Assembly (NCBI RefSeq): GCF_024166365.1
Contig: NC_064827.1
Coordinates: 15,851,001-15,915,000, forward strand
Length of the DNA: 64,000 nt
Direction: 5' to 3'
Source: Elephas maximus indicus
Taxonomy: Eukaryota; Chordata; Mammalia; Proboscidea; Elephantidae
Shown: positions 33,220-46,055 of the stretch, piece after piece
Position numbering within the stretch: the stretch's first letter is position 1
Layout of the letters: the number at the start of each line of letters is the position of its first letter
The notes under the pieces: model-generated
What the model was told of the DNA's origin: nothing
What the model saw: the letters and a program-made list of their open reading frames with translations, nothing else
Databases searched by the model: none
Program-made: the position numbers and the translations under genes

Positions 33220-36200
33220 TCTGTCAGTTTGTCATACTATGGTAGCTTGAATGTTGCTGTGATGCTGGAAGCTATGCCACCAGTATTTCAAATGGTATCA
33301 GGGTCACCCTGGTGGACAGGTTTCAGCAGAGCTTCTAGACTAAGACAGACTAGGAAGAAGGACCTAGCGATCTACCTCTAAAAAACAGACTGGTGAAAAC
33401 CTTAAGAATAGCAGTGGAACTTCATCTGATATAGTGCCCAATGATGAGCCTCTCAGGTTGGAAGGCGCTCAAAATACAACAGAAAAAAGTAGAGTGGATC
33501 TTAATGACATGGATGGAGTCAAGCTTTTGGGACTGTCATTTGCTGATGCGGCGACTCAAAAAGAGAAGAAACAGCTGCAAACATCCATTAGTAACTGGCA
33601 TGTGGAACGTACAAAGTATGACCTTAGGAAAATTAGAAGCTGTCAAAAATAAAATGGAACGCTTGAAGATTGATATCCTAGGCACTAGTGAGCTGAAATG
33701 GACTGGTGCTGGCCATTTTGAATCAGATAATCATATGGTCTACTAAGCTGGGAATGAGAAATTGAAGAGTAAGAGTACTGCATTTACTGTCAAAAAGAAC
33801 ATTTCAAGATCCATCCTGAAGTACAATGCTGTTGGTAATAGGATAATATCCATATACCTACAAGAAAGACCAGTTAATACGACTATTATTGAAATTTATG
33901 CACCAACCACTAATGCCAAAGATGAAGAAATTAAAGATTTTTACCAACTTCTGCAGCTAGAAATTGATCAAACATGCCATCAAGACAGACTGATAATTAC
34001 TGGTGATTGGAATGAAAAAGTTGGAAATGAAGAAGGATCAGTATTTGGAAAACATGGTGACAGAAATGATGCTAGAAATCAGATGGAAAATTTTGTGAGA
34101 CCAATGACCCAGTTACTGGAAATACCTTTTGTCAACATGAATGGCGACTGTACACATGGACTTCACCAGATGAAATACACAGGAATCAAATCGACTACAT
34201 TTGTGGAAAGACAATGGAGAAGCTCAATATCATCAGTCAGAACAAGGCCAAGAGCCAACTATAGAACAGACCATCAATCACTAATATGCAAGTTCAAGTT
34301 GAAGCTGAAGAAAAGTAAAACAAATTTACCAGAGCCAAAGTACAACCTTGAGTATATCCCATCTGAATTTAGAGACCATTTCAAGAATAGATTTGACTCA
34401 CTGAACACTAATGACCGAAGAAGACCAGATGAGTTGTGGGATAGACATCAAGGATATCATACATGAAAAAGCAAAAGGGTATTAAAAGACAGAAAGAAAA
34501 GACCAAAGTGGACGTCAGAAGAGACTCTGAAACTTGCCTTGAAGATAGTACAGCTAAAGCCAATGGAAGAAATGATGAAGTAAAAGAGCTGAATGGAAGA
34601 TTTCAAAGGGCGGCTCAGGAAGACAAAGTATTATAATGAAATGTGCAAAGACATGGAATTAGAAAAACCAAAAGGGAAGAACACACTTGGCATTTCTCAA
34701 GGTGAAAGAAATAAAGAAAAAATTCAAGCCTCGGGTTGCAATAGTGAAGTATTCTATAGGCAAAAGTATTGAATGATGCAGGAAGCATCAAAAGAAGAAG
34801 AAAGGAATACACAGAATCACTGTACCAAAAAGAACTGGTAGACGTTGAACCATTTCAGGAGGTGGCATACGATCAGGAAGGAACTGATGGTATTGAAGGA
34901 AGAAGTCTAAGCTGCACTTAAGGCACTGGCAAAAACAAGGCTCCAGGAATTACCGGAATACCAACTGCCATGTTTCAACAGTTGGATGCAACACTGGAAG
35001 CGTTCACTCATCTATGCCAAGAAATCTGAAAGACAGTTAACTGGGCAAATGACTGGAAGGGACCCATGTTTGTGCCCATTCCACAGAAAATGATCCAAGA
35101 GAATGCAGAAATTATCAAAGGATATCATTAATATCACATGCAAGTAAAATTTTGCGGAAGGTATTTCAAAAACAATTGTAGCAGTATATCAACAGGGAAC
35201 TGCCAGAAATTCAAGCCGGATTCACAAGAGGACATGAACAAGAGTATCACTGCTGATGTCAGATGAATCTTGGCTGAAAGCAGAGAATACCAGAAGGATG
35301 TTTCCCTGTGTTTTAATGGCTATGGAAAGGTATTCGACTATGTGGATCATAACAAATTATGGTAAAACTGCAAAGAATGGGAATTCCAGAACACTTAATT
35401 ATGCTCATGAGGGACCTGAACATACTCCAAGAGGCAGGTGTTCAAACAGAACAAGGGGATACTGCATGATTTAAAATCAGGAAAGGTGTGCATCAGGGTT
35501 GTATCCTTTCACCATACCTATTCAATCTGTATGCTGAGCAAATAATCTGAGAAACTGGACTATATGTAGAACAACATGGCATAAAGATTGGAGGAAAGGC
35601 TCACTAACAACCTGTGTTACACAGACGACACAACCTTGCTTGCTGAAAGTGAAGAGGACTTGAAGCACTTACTGATGAAGATCAAAGACTACAGCCTTCA
35701 TTATGGATTACACCTCAACATAAAGAAAACAAAAATCCTCACAACTGGACCTATAAGCAACACCATGATAAACAGAGAAAAGACTGAAGTGTTTGAAGAT
35801 TTCATTTTACCTGGATTCACAATGAATGCCCTTGGTAAAAACAGTCAAGAAATCAAACGATGTATTGCATTGGCCAAGTCTGCTGCAAAAGACCTTTTTA
35901 AAGTGTCAAAAAGCAAAGATGTCGCTTTGAGGAACAAGGTGCACCTGATTCAAGCCATGGTGTTTTCAATCGCCTCATAAGCATGTGAAAGCTGGACAAT
36001 GAATAAGGGAGACCAAAGAATTGATGGCTTTGAATTACGGTGTTGGTGAAGAATATCGAATATATCACGAACTGCCAGAAGAACGAACAAATATGTTTTA
36101 GAAGAAGTACAGCCAGAATGCTCATTAAAAATAAGGATGGGGAGACTTGGTCTCACATACTTTGGACACGTTATCAGGAGGGACCAGTCCCTAGAGAAGA

Positions 36201-36392
36201 ACATTACGCTTTGTAAAGCAGACAGTCAGCGAAAAAGAGGAGGACCCTCGACGAGATGCACTGACACACTGGCTACAACAATGCGCTCAAACACAGCAAC
36301 AATTGTGAGGATGGCACAGGACCTAGCAGTGTTTCATTCTGTTGTACACAGGGTCAATATGAATAGGAACCAACTCAAAAGCACTTAACAAC
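33220..36392 (+). mobile_element. RTE/BovB-clade LINE, near full length, degenerate (copy A)
   Basis: About 3.17 kb, close to full length for RTE elements. From left to right there is a 5' leader. Then comes an apurinic-endonuclease-like domain in two pieces (33441-33746 and 33762-34466) containing SELKWTG, the catalytic ITGDWNEKVG and a TDHQSL histidine motif. A degenerate reverse transcriptase follows with YTDD in place of YADD (about 35630) and the C-terminal MVFSIAS region. A stop at 33744, several frameshifts and further stops inactivate it. It ends in an AACAAC-type tail. It runs antisense to BRD10. Confidence 0.88.
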
Positions 36393-36760
36393 AATCTATG
36401 TATCCCTACCAAATTCCTGGTATTGTGCACAGCACATGGAAGACATTCAGAAAATGTCTGCTGAATGAATAAGACCTGAATCTGTAACTAAGACAGCTAA
36501 GTAAATTTATGTCATCCATTGTGCAGGGTTTCCAAAATGTCATTCTAATATTAAAATGCTTTGGCTATATATGGCTATTTAAAGACAAAATGATATTCTC
36601 CCCCACAGTTTGAGAGGGTTTTCCATTTTGTTAACCTTTAAATGGTTTACTGGAAGATCTAGAATAAGAAAACGTTATATAATGATATTTAAAAAAAAAA
36701 TAAAATAAAATAATTTTCAGGATAATTTAGAGCCTATTATAATCATATCTCCCCCACCCA

Positions 36761-39700
36761 TCTGTCAGTTTGTCGTACTGTGGCGGCTTGTGTGTTGCTG
36801 TGATGCTGTGACGCTATGCCACCGGTATTCAAATACTAGCAGGGTCACCCGTGGTAGACAGGTTTCAGCGGAGCTTCCATACTGAGATAGACTAGGAAGA
36901 AGGGCCCAGCAGTCTACTTCTGAAAAGAATTAGCCAGTGAAAACCTTATGAATAACAGCAGAACACTGTCTGGTATAGTGCCAGAGGATGAGCCCCTCAG
37001 GTTGGAAGGCACTCAAAAGACGACTGGGGAAGAGCTATCGCCTCAAAGTAGAGTCGACCTTAATGACGTGGATGGAGTCAAGCTTTTGGGATCTTCATTT
37101 GCTGATGTGGCATGACTCAAAATGAGAAGAAACAGCTGCAAACATACATTAATAATCAGAACCTGGTATGTACAAAGTATGACTCTAGGAAAATTGAAAA
37201 CTGTCAAAAATGAAATGGAACTCAAACACTGATACTCTAGGCATTAATGAGCTGTAATGGACTGTTAGCCATTTTGAATCAGATAATCCTATGGTCTACT
37301 ATACTGGGAATGACAAATTGAAGGGGAAGGTATTGCATTCACTGTAAAAAAAAAAAAAAAAAAAAAAGAAAGGAACATTTCAAGATCTACCGTGAAGTAC
37401 AATGCTGTCAGTGATAGGGTAATAACCATATGCCTACAGAGAAGACCAATTAATACAACTATTGTTCAAATGTATCCACCAACCAGTAAGGCCAAAGATG
37501 AAGAAATTGAAGACTTTTACCAATTTCTGTAGTCTGAAATTGACCAAACATGCAATCAGGATGCATTCATAATTACCGGTGATTAGAATGAGAAAGTTGC
37601 AGACAAAGAAGGATTGCTAATTGGAAAATACAGCCTTGGTGATAGAAATGATGCCGGAGATCACATGACAGAATTTTCCAAGACCAACGACTTCTTCATT
37701 GCAAATACCTTTTTTCACCAACATAAACAGCAGCTATACACGTGAGCCTCGCTAGATGGAATACAGAGGAATGAAATCGACTACATCTGTGGAAAGGGAT
37801 GATGGAAAAGTTCTGTATCATCAGTCAGAACAAGGCCAGGAGCCAACTGTGGAACAGATCATCAACTGCTCATATGCAAGCTCAAGCTGAAACTGAAGAA
37901 AATTAGAACAAGTCCACAAGAACCAAAGTATGACCTTGACCACATCCCACCTGAATTTAGAGACCATCTGAAGAATAGATTTGACGAGCTGAACACTAAT
38001 GGCTGAAGACCAGACGAATTGTGAAATGACATCAAGAACACCATACATGAAGAAACCAATAGGTTATTTAAAAGACAGGAAAGGAAGAAAAGCCCAAAAC
38101 GAATGTCAGAAGAGAGTCTCAAACTTGCTTTTAAACGTCAAGTAGCTAAAGTAAAAGGAAAAAATGCTGAAGTAAGAGCTAAACAGAAGGTTTCAAAGGG
38201 TGGCTTGAGAAGACAAAGTAAAATATTATAACGCCATGTGCACAGACCTGAAGGTAGCAAACCAAAGGGAAGAACACATTTGGCATTTCTCAAGCTGAAA
38301 GAACTGAAGAAAAAAATTCAAGCTTGTAGTTGTAATACTGAAGGATTAAACAGGGGAATACTAGATGATGCAGGAAGCATTAAAAGAATATGGAAGGAAT
38401 ACAGAGTTCCTGCACCAAAAAGAACTGGTCAACATTCAACTATTTCAGGAGCAGCACATGATCAGGGACCAACGGTACTGAAGGAAGAAGTCCAAGCTGC
38501 ACTGAAGGCACTGGCAAAAAAACAAGGCTCCAGGAATTGATGCAATATCAATTAAGATGTTTCAACAAACAGATGCAGCACTGGAAGTGCTAACTCATTT
38601 ATGCCAAGAAATTTGGAAGACAGCAGCTACCTGGCCGGCTGATTGGAAAAGATCCATATTTATGCCTCTTCCCAAGAAAGGTGATCCGATCCAATGCAGA
38701 AATTATTGAACAATATCATTAATATCACATGCAAGTAAAATTTTGCTGAAGTTCATTCAAAAACAATTGTAGCAGTGTATCAACAGGAACTGCCAGAAAT
38801 TTAGGCCAGATTCAGAAGAGCATGTGGAACAAGGGACATCAATCATAGCTGATGTCAGATGGATCTTGGCTGAAAGCAGAGCATACCAGAAAGATGTTTA
38901 ACTGTGTTTTACTGACTATGCTAAGGCATTTGACCGTGTGGATCATAATAAATTACGCATAACACTGTGAAGAACAGGAGTTCCTGTGTTCATGAGGAAT
39001 CTGTACATGGATCAAGAGGCACTTATTCGAACAGAACAAGTGGATGCTGCATGGTTTAAAGTCAGGGTTGTATCCTTTCACCATACGTACTCAATCTGTA
39101 TGCTGAGCAAATAACCCGAGAAGCTGGACCATATGAAGAACGGGGGTATCAGGATTGGAGGAAGACTCATTAACAACCTGCATTATGCAGATGACACAAC
39201 TTTGCTTGGTGAAAGTGAAGAGAACTTGAAGCACTTACTAATGAAGACCAAAGACCACAGCCGTCAGTATGGCTTGCCCCTCAACATAAAGAAAACAAAA
39301 ATCCTCACAGCTGAACCAATAAGCCACATTGTGATAAATGGAGAAAAGACTGAGGTTGTCAATCATTTCACTTGGGTCCACAATCAACAGCTTGGAAGCA
39401 GCAGTCAAGAAATCAAAACACGCACTGCATTCGGCAAATCGGCTGCAAGAGACCTCCTTAAAGTTTTAAAAAGTGAAGATGTCACCTTCTGACCCAAGCC
39501 AAGGTGTTTCCAATCATCTCAGATGCATGCGAAAACAACAATAAATAAGGAACACAGAAGAAATGACACCTATGAATTGTGCTATTGGCGAAGAACATTG
39601 AACATATACCATGGATTGCCAAGAGAACAAACAAATCTCTTGGAAGAAGTACAACCAGAACACTCCACAGAAGCAAGGATGGCAAGACTACATCTGACAT

Positions 39701-39944
39701 ACTTTGGGCATGTTATCTAGGAGAGATCAGTCCCTGTAGAAGGACATCATGCTTGGTAAAGTAGAGGGTCAGTGAAAAAGACGACCCTCGATGAGATGGA
39801 TTGACACAGTGGCTGCAACAATGGGCTCAAGCACAGCAACAATGAGGATGGCCCAGGACCGGCAGTGTTTTGTTCTGTTGGGTATAGGGCTGCTATGAGT
39901 TGGAACCAACTTGATGGCACCTAACAAACAACAACAGAACAACA
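36761..39944 (+). mobile_element. RTE/BovB-clade LINE, near full length, degenerate (copy B)
   Basis: It starts with the same leader as copy A (CTGTCAGTTTGTC) and is about 3.2 kb long. The endonuclease frame is broken by many stops and by an A-rich run at 37346-37366. The reverse transcriptase core is readable at 39133-39492 with an intact YADD box. The tail ends in repeated CAA/ACA units at 39920-39944. It lies head-to-tail behind copy A with about 370 bp between them. Confidence 0.86.
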
Positions 39945-39947
39945 ATT

Positions 39948-40800
39948 AATCTGTACGCTGAGCAAATAATCTGAGATGATGGACTACATGAGGAAGAACG
40001 GGGCATCAGAATTGGAGGAAGACTGATTAACAACCCGAGATATGCAGATGATACAACCTTGCTTGCTAAAGTGAAGAGAACCTGAAGCACTTACATAGCT
40101 CAAAGACCACAGCCTTCAGTATGGATTACACCTCAACATAAAGAAAACAAAAATTATCACAACTGGACCAATAAGCAACATCATGATACATGGAGAAAAG
40201 ATTGAAGTTGTTCATGGATTTCATTTTATTTGGATCTACTACACCCATGGAAGCAGCTGTCGAGAAATCAAAAGACACTGCACTGGGCAAATATGCTGCA
40301 AAAGACCTTTTAGTGTTGAAAAGCAAAGATGTCATCTTGAGGACTAAGGCGTGCCTGATCCAAGACATGGTGTTCTCAATCTCCTTATATGCATGTGAAA
40401 GGTGGACGATGAGTAAGGAAGACTGAAGAAGAATTGATGCCTCCGAATTGTGGTGCTGTCGAAGAATACTGAATATACCATGGAGTGCCAAAAGAATGAA
40501 TAAATCTGTCTTGGAAGAAGTACAACCAGAATGCTCCTTGGAGGCAAGGATGGCAAGACTATGTCTCACATACTTTGGACATGTTATCAGGAGGGATCAG
40601 TCCCTGGAGAAGGACATCATGCTTGGTAGAGGGCCAATGAAAAAGAGGAAGACCTTCAACGAGATGGACTGACACAGTGGCTGCAGCAATGGGCTCAAGC
40701 ATGATTGTGAGGATGGCGCTGGACCAGGCAGTGTTTCGTTCTGTTGTACACAGGGTCGTTACAAGTCAGAACCAATTCCGCAGCAGCTAACTGAACACAA
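39948..40800 (+). mobile_element. RTE/BovB LINE, 5'-truncated (copy C)
   Basis: This repeats the last 850 bp of the LINE: it begins at the segment reading CTGTACGCTGAGCAAATAA, has a YADD box near 40035, and continues to the terminal ACAGGGTCGTTACAAGTCAG-like end. It sits directly on the tail of copy B in the same orientation. Frameshifts throughout mean it is not coding. Confidence 0.84.
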
Positions 40801-41574
40801 TCATATTTATAACCAAAGAAATTAAGCTTAATTAGGGCTCACTCAGGATTCTGAATGTAAAATAGAGTTTATACTGTAAAACAGCTGGCTATAAAAGAAT
40901 TTTGACTTGACTCACTATGTGAAAATGGGATATGGAATGGAGCACATGGGGAAAAATATCCCATAACCCTTCATTCAAATAGAGTAAACTTTCTTTGTCG
41001 CAGGTAAGAAAATAAGATTAACGGATAATTTCTTTGCCTTCTATCAGGCTTTTATTACATGCATTCTTTTTTTTTTGAGACCATATGGATTTACATAATA
41101 AATGAAATTTATAACATGATTTGACTGCATTTTTCCAATTTACCTATGTATATTCATTACTATACCTTGACCTTTTAAGAATATATTAAATCGTAATTCT
41201 AAACACGAATAAAAAAATATACAGCCATGTTATTTGTAACTTCTGTATAGTCTATATTAAAGATGTTAAAAGGTAAATGGTAAATCTATGTAAGGGGGCA
41301 TAAAATGGACTGAAGACAAGCTGAGATAGATCTAAAGGTAAGGTCAAGAATCCTTAACTATCTGATGGAATCACAAAGGGTAAAAGTTACACTGACATAT
41401 CACGAGTTCCAGGAACGAATGAGAAGTATATGACGCAATAAAATCCTCTCAGTTGTGGGATCTGGTACATGATTTAATCGAATTGTAACTTTCAAACCAA
41501 GAATTTGCTCTCTTCCCGTGGTAAGCTGACAACAGCAGACAGAACGAGAACCGGGCCCTTAGGAAATATATGGT

Positions 41575-41785
41575 TATACCATGGGTTTTCGAACTCAGCA
41601 GCTGACAACTGGGACTTCTGTTGTGGTTGTCCTTTACAATGTAGGATGTTTAGCAGCATCTCAGGCCTCTAGCCACTAAATGCCATTATCATCTCCCTAA
41701 CTGTGACAACCAAAAATATCTCCAGATATTGTCAAATGTCCCTGGTAGGGCAAAATCATCACAGGTTGATAGCTGCTGGTTTTTT
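41575..41785 (+). mobile_element. hAT/Charlie-type MITE
   Basis: GACAACTGGGACTTCTGTTG, TGTAGGATGTTTAGCAGCAT and ATCTCCAGATATTGTCAAAT form a pattern common in old mammalian hAT fossils; subfamily not assigned. Confidence 0.6.
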
Positions 41786-41905
41786 TCTGAACTCAGACCA
41801 AAAAATAGTGTCACCACCTCTGATCTAAGCTTCTGACTCCTCTAACATTTGATCTAGCTGATGTACAGTCTTTGGTTAGGTAAGTATTGTTATTATCATA
41901 TTATT

Positions 41906-42074
41906 GAAGCCCTGGAGGTGCATGGTTAAGAGCTCAGCTGCTAATCAAAAGGTCATCAGTTTGAATCCACTAGCTGCTCCTTAGAAACCCTACGGGGCAG
42001 CAGTTCTACACTGTTCTGTAGGGTCGCTAAGAGTCAGAACTGACTCAACGGCAATGGGTTTGATTTGGTTTTGG
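41906..42074 (+). mobile_element. AfroSINE, short form (tandem pair)
   Basis: Head GAAGCCCTGGAGGTGCA; the tail contains a duplicated CAG and GGTTTTGGGG and runs directly into the next copy. Confidence 0.87.
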
Positions 42075-42276
42075 GGAGTCCTGTGGCACAGTGGTTAAAG
42101 TGCTCAGCTGCTAACCAAAAGGTCGGAGGCTAGAACCTACTAGCTGCTTCACGGTAGAAAGATGTGACAGTCTGCTTCCATAAAGATTTATAGCTTTGAA
42201 AACCCTATGGGGCAATTTTACTCTGTCCTACAGGGTTGCTATGAGTCAGAATCAACTTTGGCAATTTTTTTTTTTA
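42075..42276 (+). mobile_element. AfroSINE, long form (tandem pair)
   Basis: Long form immediately behind the previous short form, ending in poly(T) at 42265-42275. Confidence 0.87.
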
Positions 42277-42753
42277 ATTATGAATTTAAATTATTTTAAG
42301 AATAGATTAAGTTTATTCATTGCTTAACATTCTTTTCCAATTCTTTTTAACATGACTTTTCACATACTATAATCATTATGTGATTAATACTATACTGTAT
42401 TAATCACATAATACATATCACATATTAATATTATACTGTATTATTTAGTATACAGTCATGCACTGCTTAATGTCCCCAATATTTTCTGTTAAGTAGGATG
42501 TTATGTGAACATGGTACCAAATCAGACTGTCCCAATGCTCAGGGGTGGCCTGGAGGGCGGGGCCCATGTAACTTAAGGGTGTGTAGACTTCCATGGCCTA
42601 AGGGAGGCCGGTACAGTCAGCACAGGTTATCTACAACCAAACCCTCTGATTTTCCAAAAGGACCAGGAAAGTATGCTTTTGTGTTGTGTTTGGTCCTGCT
42701 CTCTGATGTAGGTACCATTCTCTGATCAGGATTTCTGAACTCTATTATAACCC

Positions 42754-42917
42754 TGGAAACCCTGGTGGCATAGTGGTTAAGTGCTACGGCTGCTAACCAA
42801 GAGTTCAGCAGTTCGAATCCGCCAGGTACTCCTTGGAAACTCTATGGGGCAGTTCTATTCTATAGGGTCGCTATGAGTCGGAATCGACTCAACAGCAGCG
42901 GGTTTGGTTTTTTTGGG
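42754..42917 (+). mobile_element. AfroSINE in Tigger-like element
   Basis: Short form flanked by TATTATAACCC on both sides (ends at 42753 on the left, 42918-42928 on the right). It lacks about 8 bp in the CTCTGTCCTATAG region. Confidence 0.89.
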
Positions 42918-42928
42918 TATTATAACCC

Positions 42929-43099
42929 TGGAAACCCTGGTGGTGTAGTGGTTAAGAGCTATAGCTGCTAACCAAAAGGTGAGCAGTTCGAATCCACCAG
43001 ATGCTTCTTGGAAACCCTATGGGGCAGTTCTACTCTGTCCTTTAGGGTTGCTATAAGTTGACATTGACTCGATGGCAGTAGGTTTGGTTTTTTTGGTTT
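42929..43099 (+). mobile_element. Second AfroSINE at the same target
   Basis: Short form following directly on the previous copy's target duplication. The right flank again begins TATTATAA (43100-43107). Confidence 0.88.
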
Positions 43100-43266
43100 T
43101 ATTATAATCTTACAGGACCACAGACATATATGTGGTCAGACTTTGTCCAAAGAGATATTATGAAGCACATGACTGTACTTTCAAAACTCAACATTCCACG
43201 AATATTTTCATGTAGTGACCACGATGTACAAATATCTCACTTTATGACCTGTATGATATACCACAA

Positions 43267-43466
43267 GGAGCCCTGGTGGCACAACTAGGCTGCTAACCAA
43301 AAGGTTGCAGTCTGGACCCACCCTGTGGCTCTGCAGGAGAAAGACTCAGCGATCTGTTCTTGTAAAGATTACAGCCTAAAAACTCTATAGGGCAGTTCTA
43401 ATGTCACACAGGGTCACTAAAGGTCAAAACTGAGTCATACAGTAAGTACTCAACAACAACACAATA
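43267..43466 (+). mobile_element. AfroSINE, long form, old
   Basis: Head GAGCCCTGGTGGCACAAC, shortened A-box region, tail with CAACAACAACACAA. Confidence 0.83.
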
Positions 43467-44915
43467 TACCACTGCTTTAATACTGGTTGCTCAGTCATCT
43501 CCCTACTGTTTGACATATGCACTGTTCCCAAATTTCTACAATTAGAAGTAGTCTGATAAATACAACTTTATGTAAATTATTTTTGATTAGGAGTCGGGAG
43601 AATAAAGTTAATTTCCAAACAGGATTACTATATCAAAGGGCACAGGCAGTTTTACAGCTTTTCCTACATATTATGAAATTCTTTAGAAACATAATTGAAG
43701 TCTGCTTAAATCCTGCTCAGTATTGAGGTACTTAGCTGCTAAAAGATGTATTAGAAAAGACATATGGTCTTTCATTTAAAAATTTTAATTTATCTATATT
43801 GATAAACTATCACTTATATAATAGATAAGTTTCTTTTCTTATGAATAACACCTTTTCTTTTTAATAAATTTTTCAGTTTTCCTTATACCCCATTTCTACA
43901 GAGACCTTTCCTTACTGAAGAAAACTGAAACCCTCTTGAAAATCTGAACTATGATATAAAGCATAAGAAAATTAAGCAGACAAGAGAAAAATGAGTTCAC
44001 ATAAAAAACTGAGAAATGTATCCACTCCTATATATGCCTGGCAAAATCTTCCAGTTTTGATTATTTAAAAAGCAGTAATATCAAACAACTTTCAAACGTA
44101 ATAGGACCAGGCAAATTTATTACTATTTTAGCACTACCTTTCTAGAAAACCAGTAACAAATTTCTACACTAAAAAGTGTATTTTCTAAATAATTAAGCAA
44201 CATAAAAATTCTACTGTGAGTAAAATCCACAAAAAAATAAAAACAATCGAACTTTATGATTACTCCTTTAGACCACTGAAGACTCGTAAGGTCTAAATAT
44301 GAGAAAGACAAAATTAAGGGACTTCGTTAAACTACATACTTCTATTAATATGTTAAGCAGAGGTCTCACTTTCGGTCAATCTCAGGCAATTCCGTACAGT
44401 CCTGCAAGACCTAAAGGATGTGGAGCCTTTTCTGAGCAAGCATCTAAATGAGGTAATGGAATCAACTAAGCTAGAATAAACTTGAGAAAATTAAAGCGTT
44501 TTCTCTCCTCACGTTATAAATCATAAACGGAATGAGTTGTCTTACAAACTATCCAGATTTTCAAAGACTGTAAATCTTCCAATATAACAAATAACAGTAA
44601 GAGGTTAAGAAAGAAGTTTAAAAAAGAAAAGCGTTCCCAAATCGAATATTGACACCCGTGAAGAAATGGGATAATTCTTCCTTATTGCTTTCGGCCGGAA
44701 GCATTATCTGGAAAGGCCCTGCAGAGAGAGAATGAGTCCCCTGAAGCAATGAGGTGTTTACAGGCATCCATGCTAACTGCTCACCTATAGAATTTCTATC
44801 TTTAGTAAGGACACTTATCACAACTAAATGTTTACATGGAATATATCCTCTCTGTTACTGGAGACACTACTATGGATAAAAAAGTTGATGATAACTAATA
44901 GTTTTCTTTTTAAAT

Positions 44916-45320
44916 AATACTGTGTTTTTGGTGAAAATTTACACAGCATATTAGGTTCCCATTTAACAATTTTTATACATATTGTTCAGTGACACTGGTT
45001 ACGTATTTCACAATGTGTCAACATTCTCATTTTTTCCATTCTGGTTGTTCCATTTGCATTAATCTAGCTTCCCTGCCCTCCCTTCTCGTCTCATCTTTGC
45101 TTTAGGGTAAATGCTGACCATTTGGTCTCATATAGGTGATTTTTTAAAACAGCACAGTACTCACAGGTGATACTGATTATTTTATGAGCCAACCTGTTAT
45201 TTAACTGAAAGGTGACCTGCAGGAGTGGTTTCAGTTCCAAGTTTAAAGGGTATACCAGGGTGACAGTCTCAGGGGTTCCTCTTGTCTCTACCGGCCCAGT
45301 ACATCTGGTCTTTTTATGAT
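44916..45320 (-). mobile_element. Afrotherian retroposon, same family, partial
   Basis: Matches the first 400 bp of the copy at 10186 (AATTTACACAGCATATTAGG, CTTTGCTTTAGGGTAAATG). Confidence 0.6.
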
Positions 45321-45888
45321 GAGTAATAGTTTTGATTCTAAATGCTATTTTAGATTTGACAATGATAGCCTCTTATGAAGATCAACATTAATACTTCATT
45401 TGTCTGGCAATAGAGAAGGAAGCCCACAAAACATAGAATCAGTCAAAATCCTACCACCGAGTTCATACATTTCATTACTAAGAAAGTCCCTGAGGTCCTA
45501 ATAAGTATGGTCCAATTCTAATAGGTATGGCTACTTGCTTTCTTAATTCACAGCATACCAGCAGGGCCAAGTACATGGACATACACAAGAAATGACAGCT
45601 GACGAACTGCTGGACAATGAAAAAAGAAACAGAACGAAAGCAAAGAACAAATAATCTTTAAAAAATAAACAGCATAAAGGTCTTTTGGTGAATGTAAATA
45701 AATCTATTGACTTAGATACTGATAGATTTTTAGGGTCTTGATGACCCCTGGCATCATCAAGAAAGGGTTAAATTGTATTCACTATAGTATGGAGGCAGGG
45801 AAGTTTTTCATTAAATGATTAAAGTAAGGTTTTTGATATTGAAGGTTTAAGTCTCGGTCATCTAGAAAATTCATTTAAGTGGAACACC

Positions 45889-46055
45889 CTGGAAACCCTG
45901 GTGGGGTAGTGGTTAAGTGCTACGGCTACTAACCAAAAGGTCGGCAGTTTGAATCCACCAGGCGCTCCTTGGAAACTCTACGGGTCAGTTCTACTCTGTC
46001 CTCTAGGGTCGCTATGAGTTGGAATCGACTCGACGACGGCACTGGGTTTTGGTTT
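45889..46055 (+). mobile_element. AfroSINE, short form with TSD
   Basis: Flanked by TGGAACACC at 45880-45888 and 46056-46064. Close to the 27977 copy in sequence, so probably young. Confidence 0.91.

Larger units (their letters stand above)
42453..43175. mobile_element. Tigger/pogo-like non-autonomous DNA transposon, SINE-interrupted
   Basis: Terminal inverted repeats of about 20 bp: left CAGTCATGCACTGCTTAATG, right ATTATGAAGCACATGACTG. The termini begin with CAG and are flanked by TA (42451-42452 and 43176-43177). About 390 bp of element sequence remains once the two SINEs are removed. Confidence 0.7.

Noticed and set aside
35588-35980. Reverse-transcriptase-like frame as a host gene
   Set aside because: It belongs to the degenerate RTE copy A, with stops and frameshifts on both sides.
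42375-42412. microRNA precursor
   Set aside because: The hairpin is perfect but only 38 nt long and AT-only in style; too short for a typical pre-miRNA.
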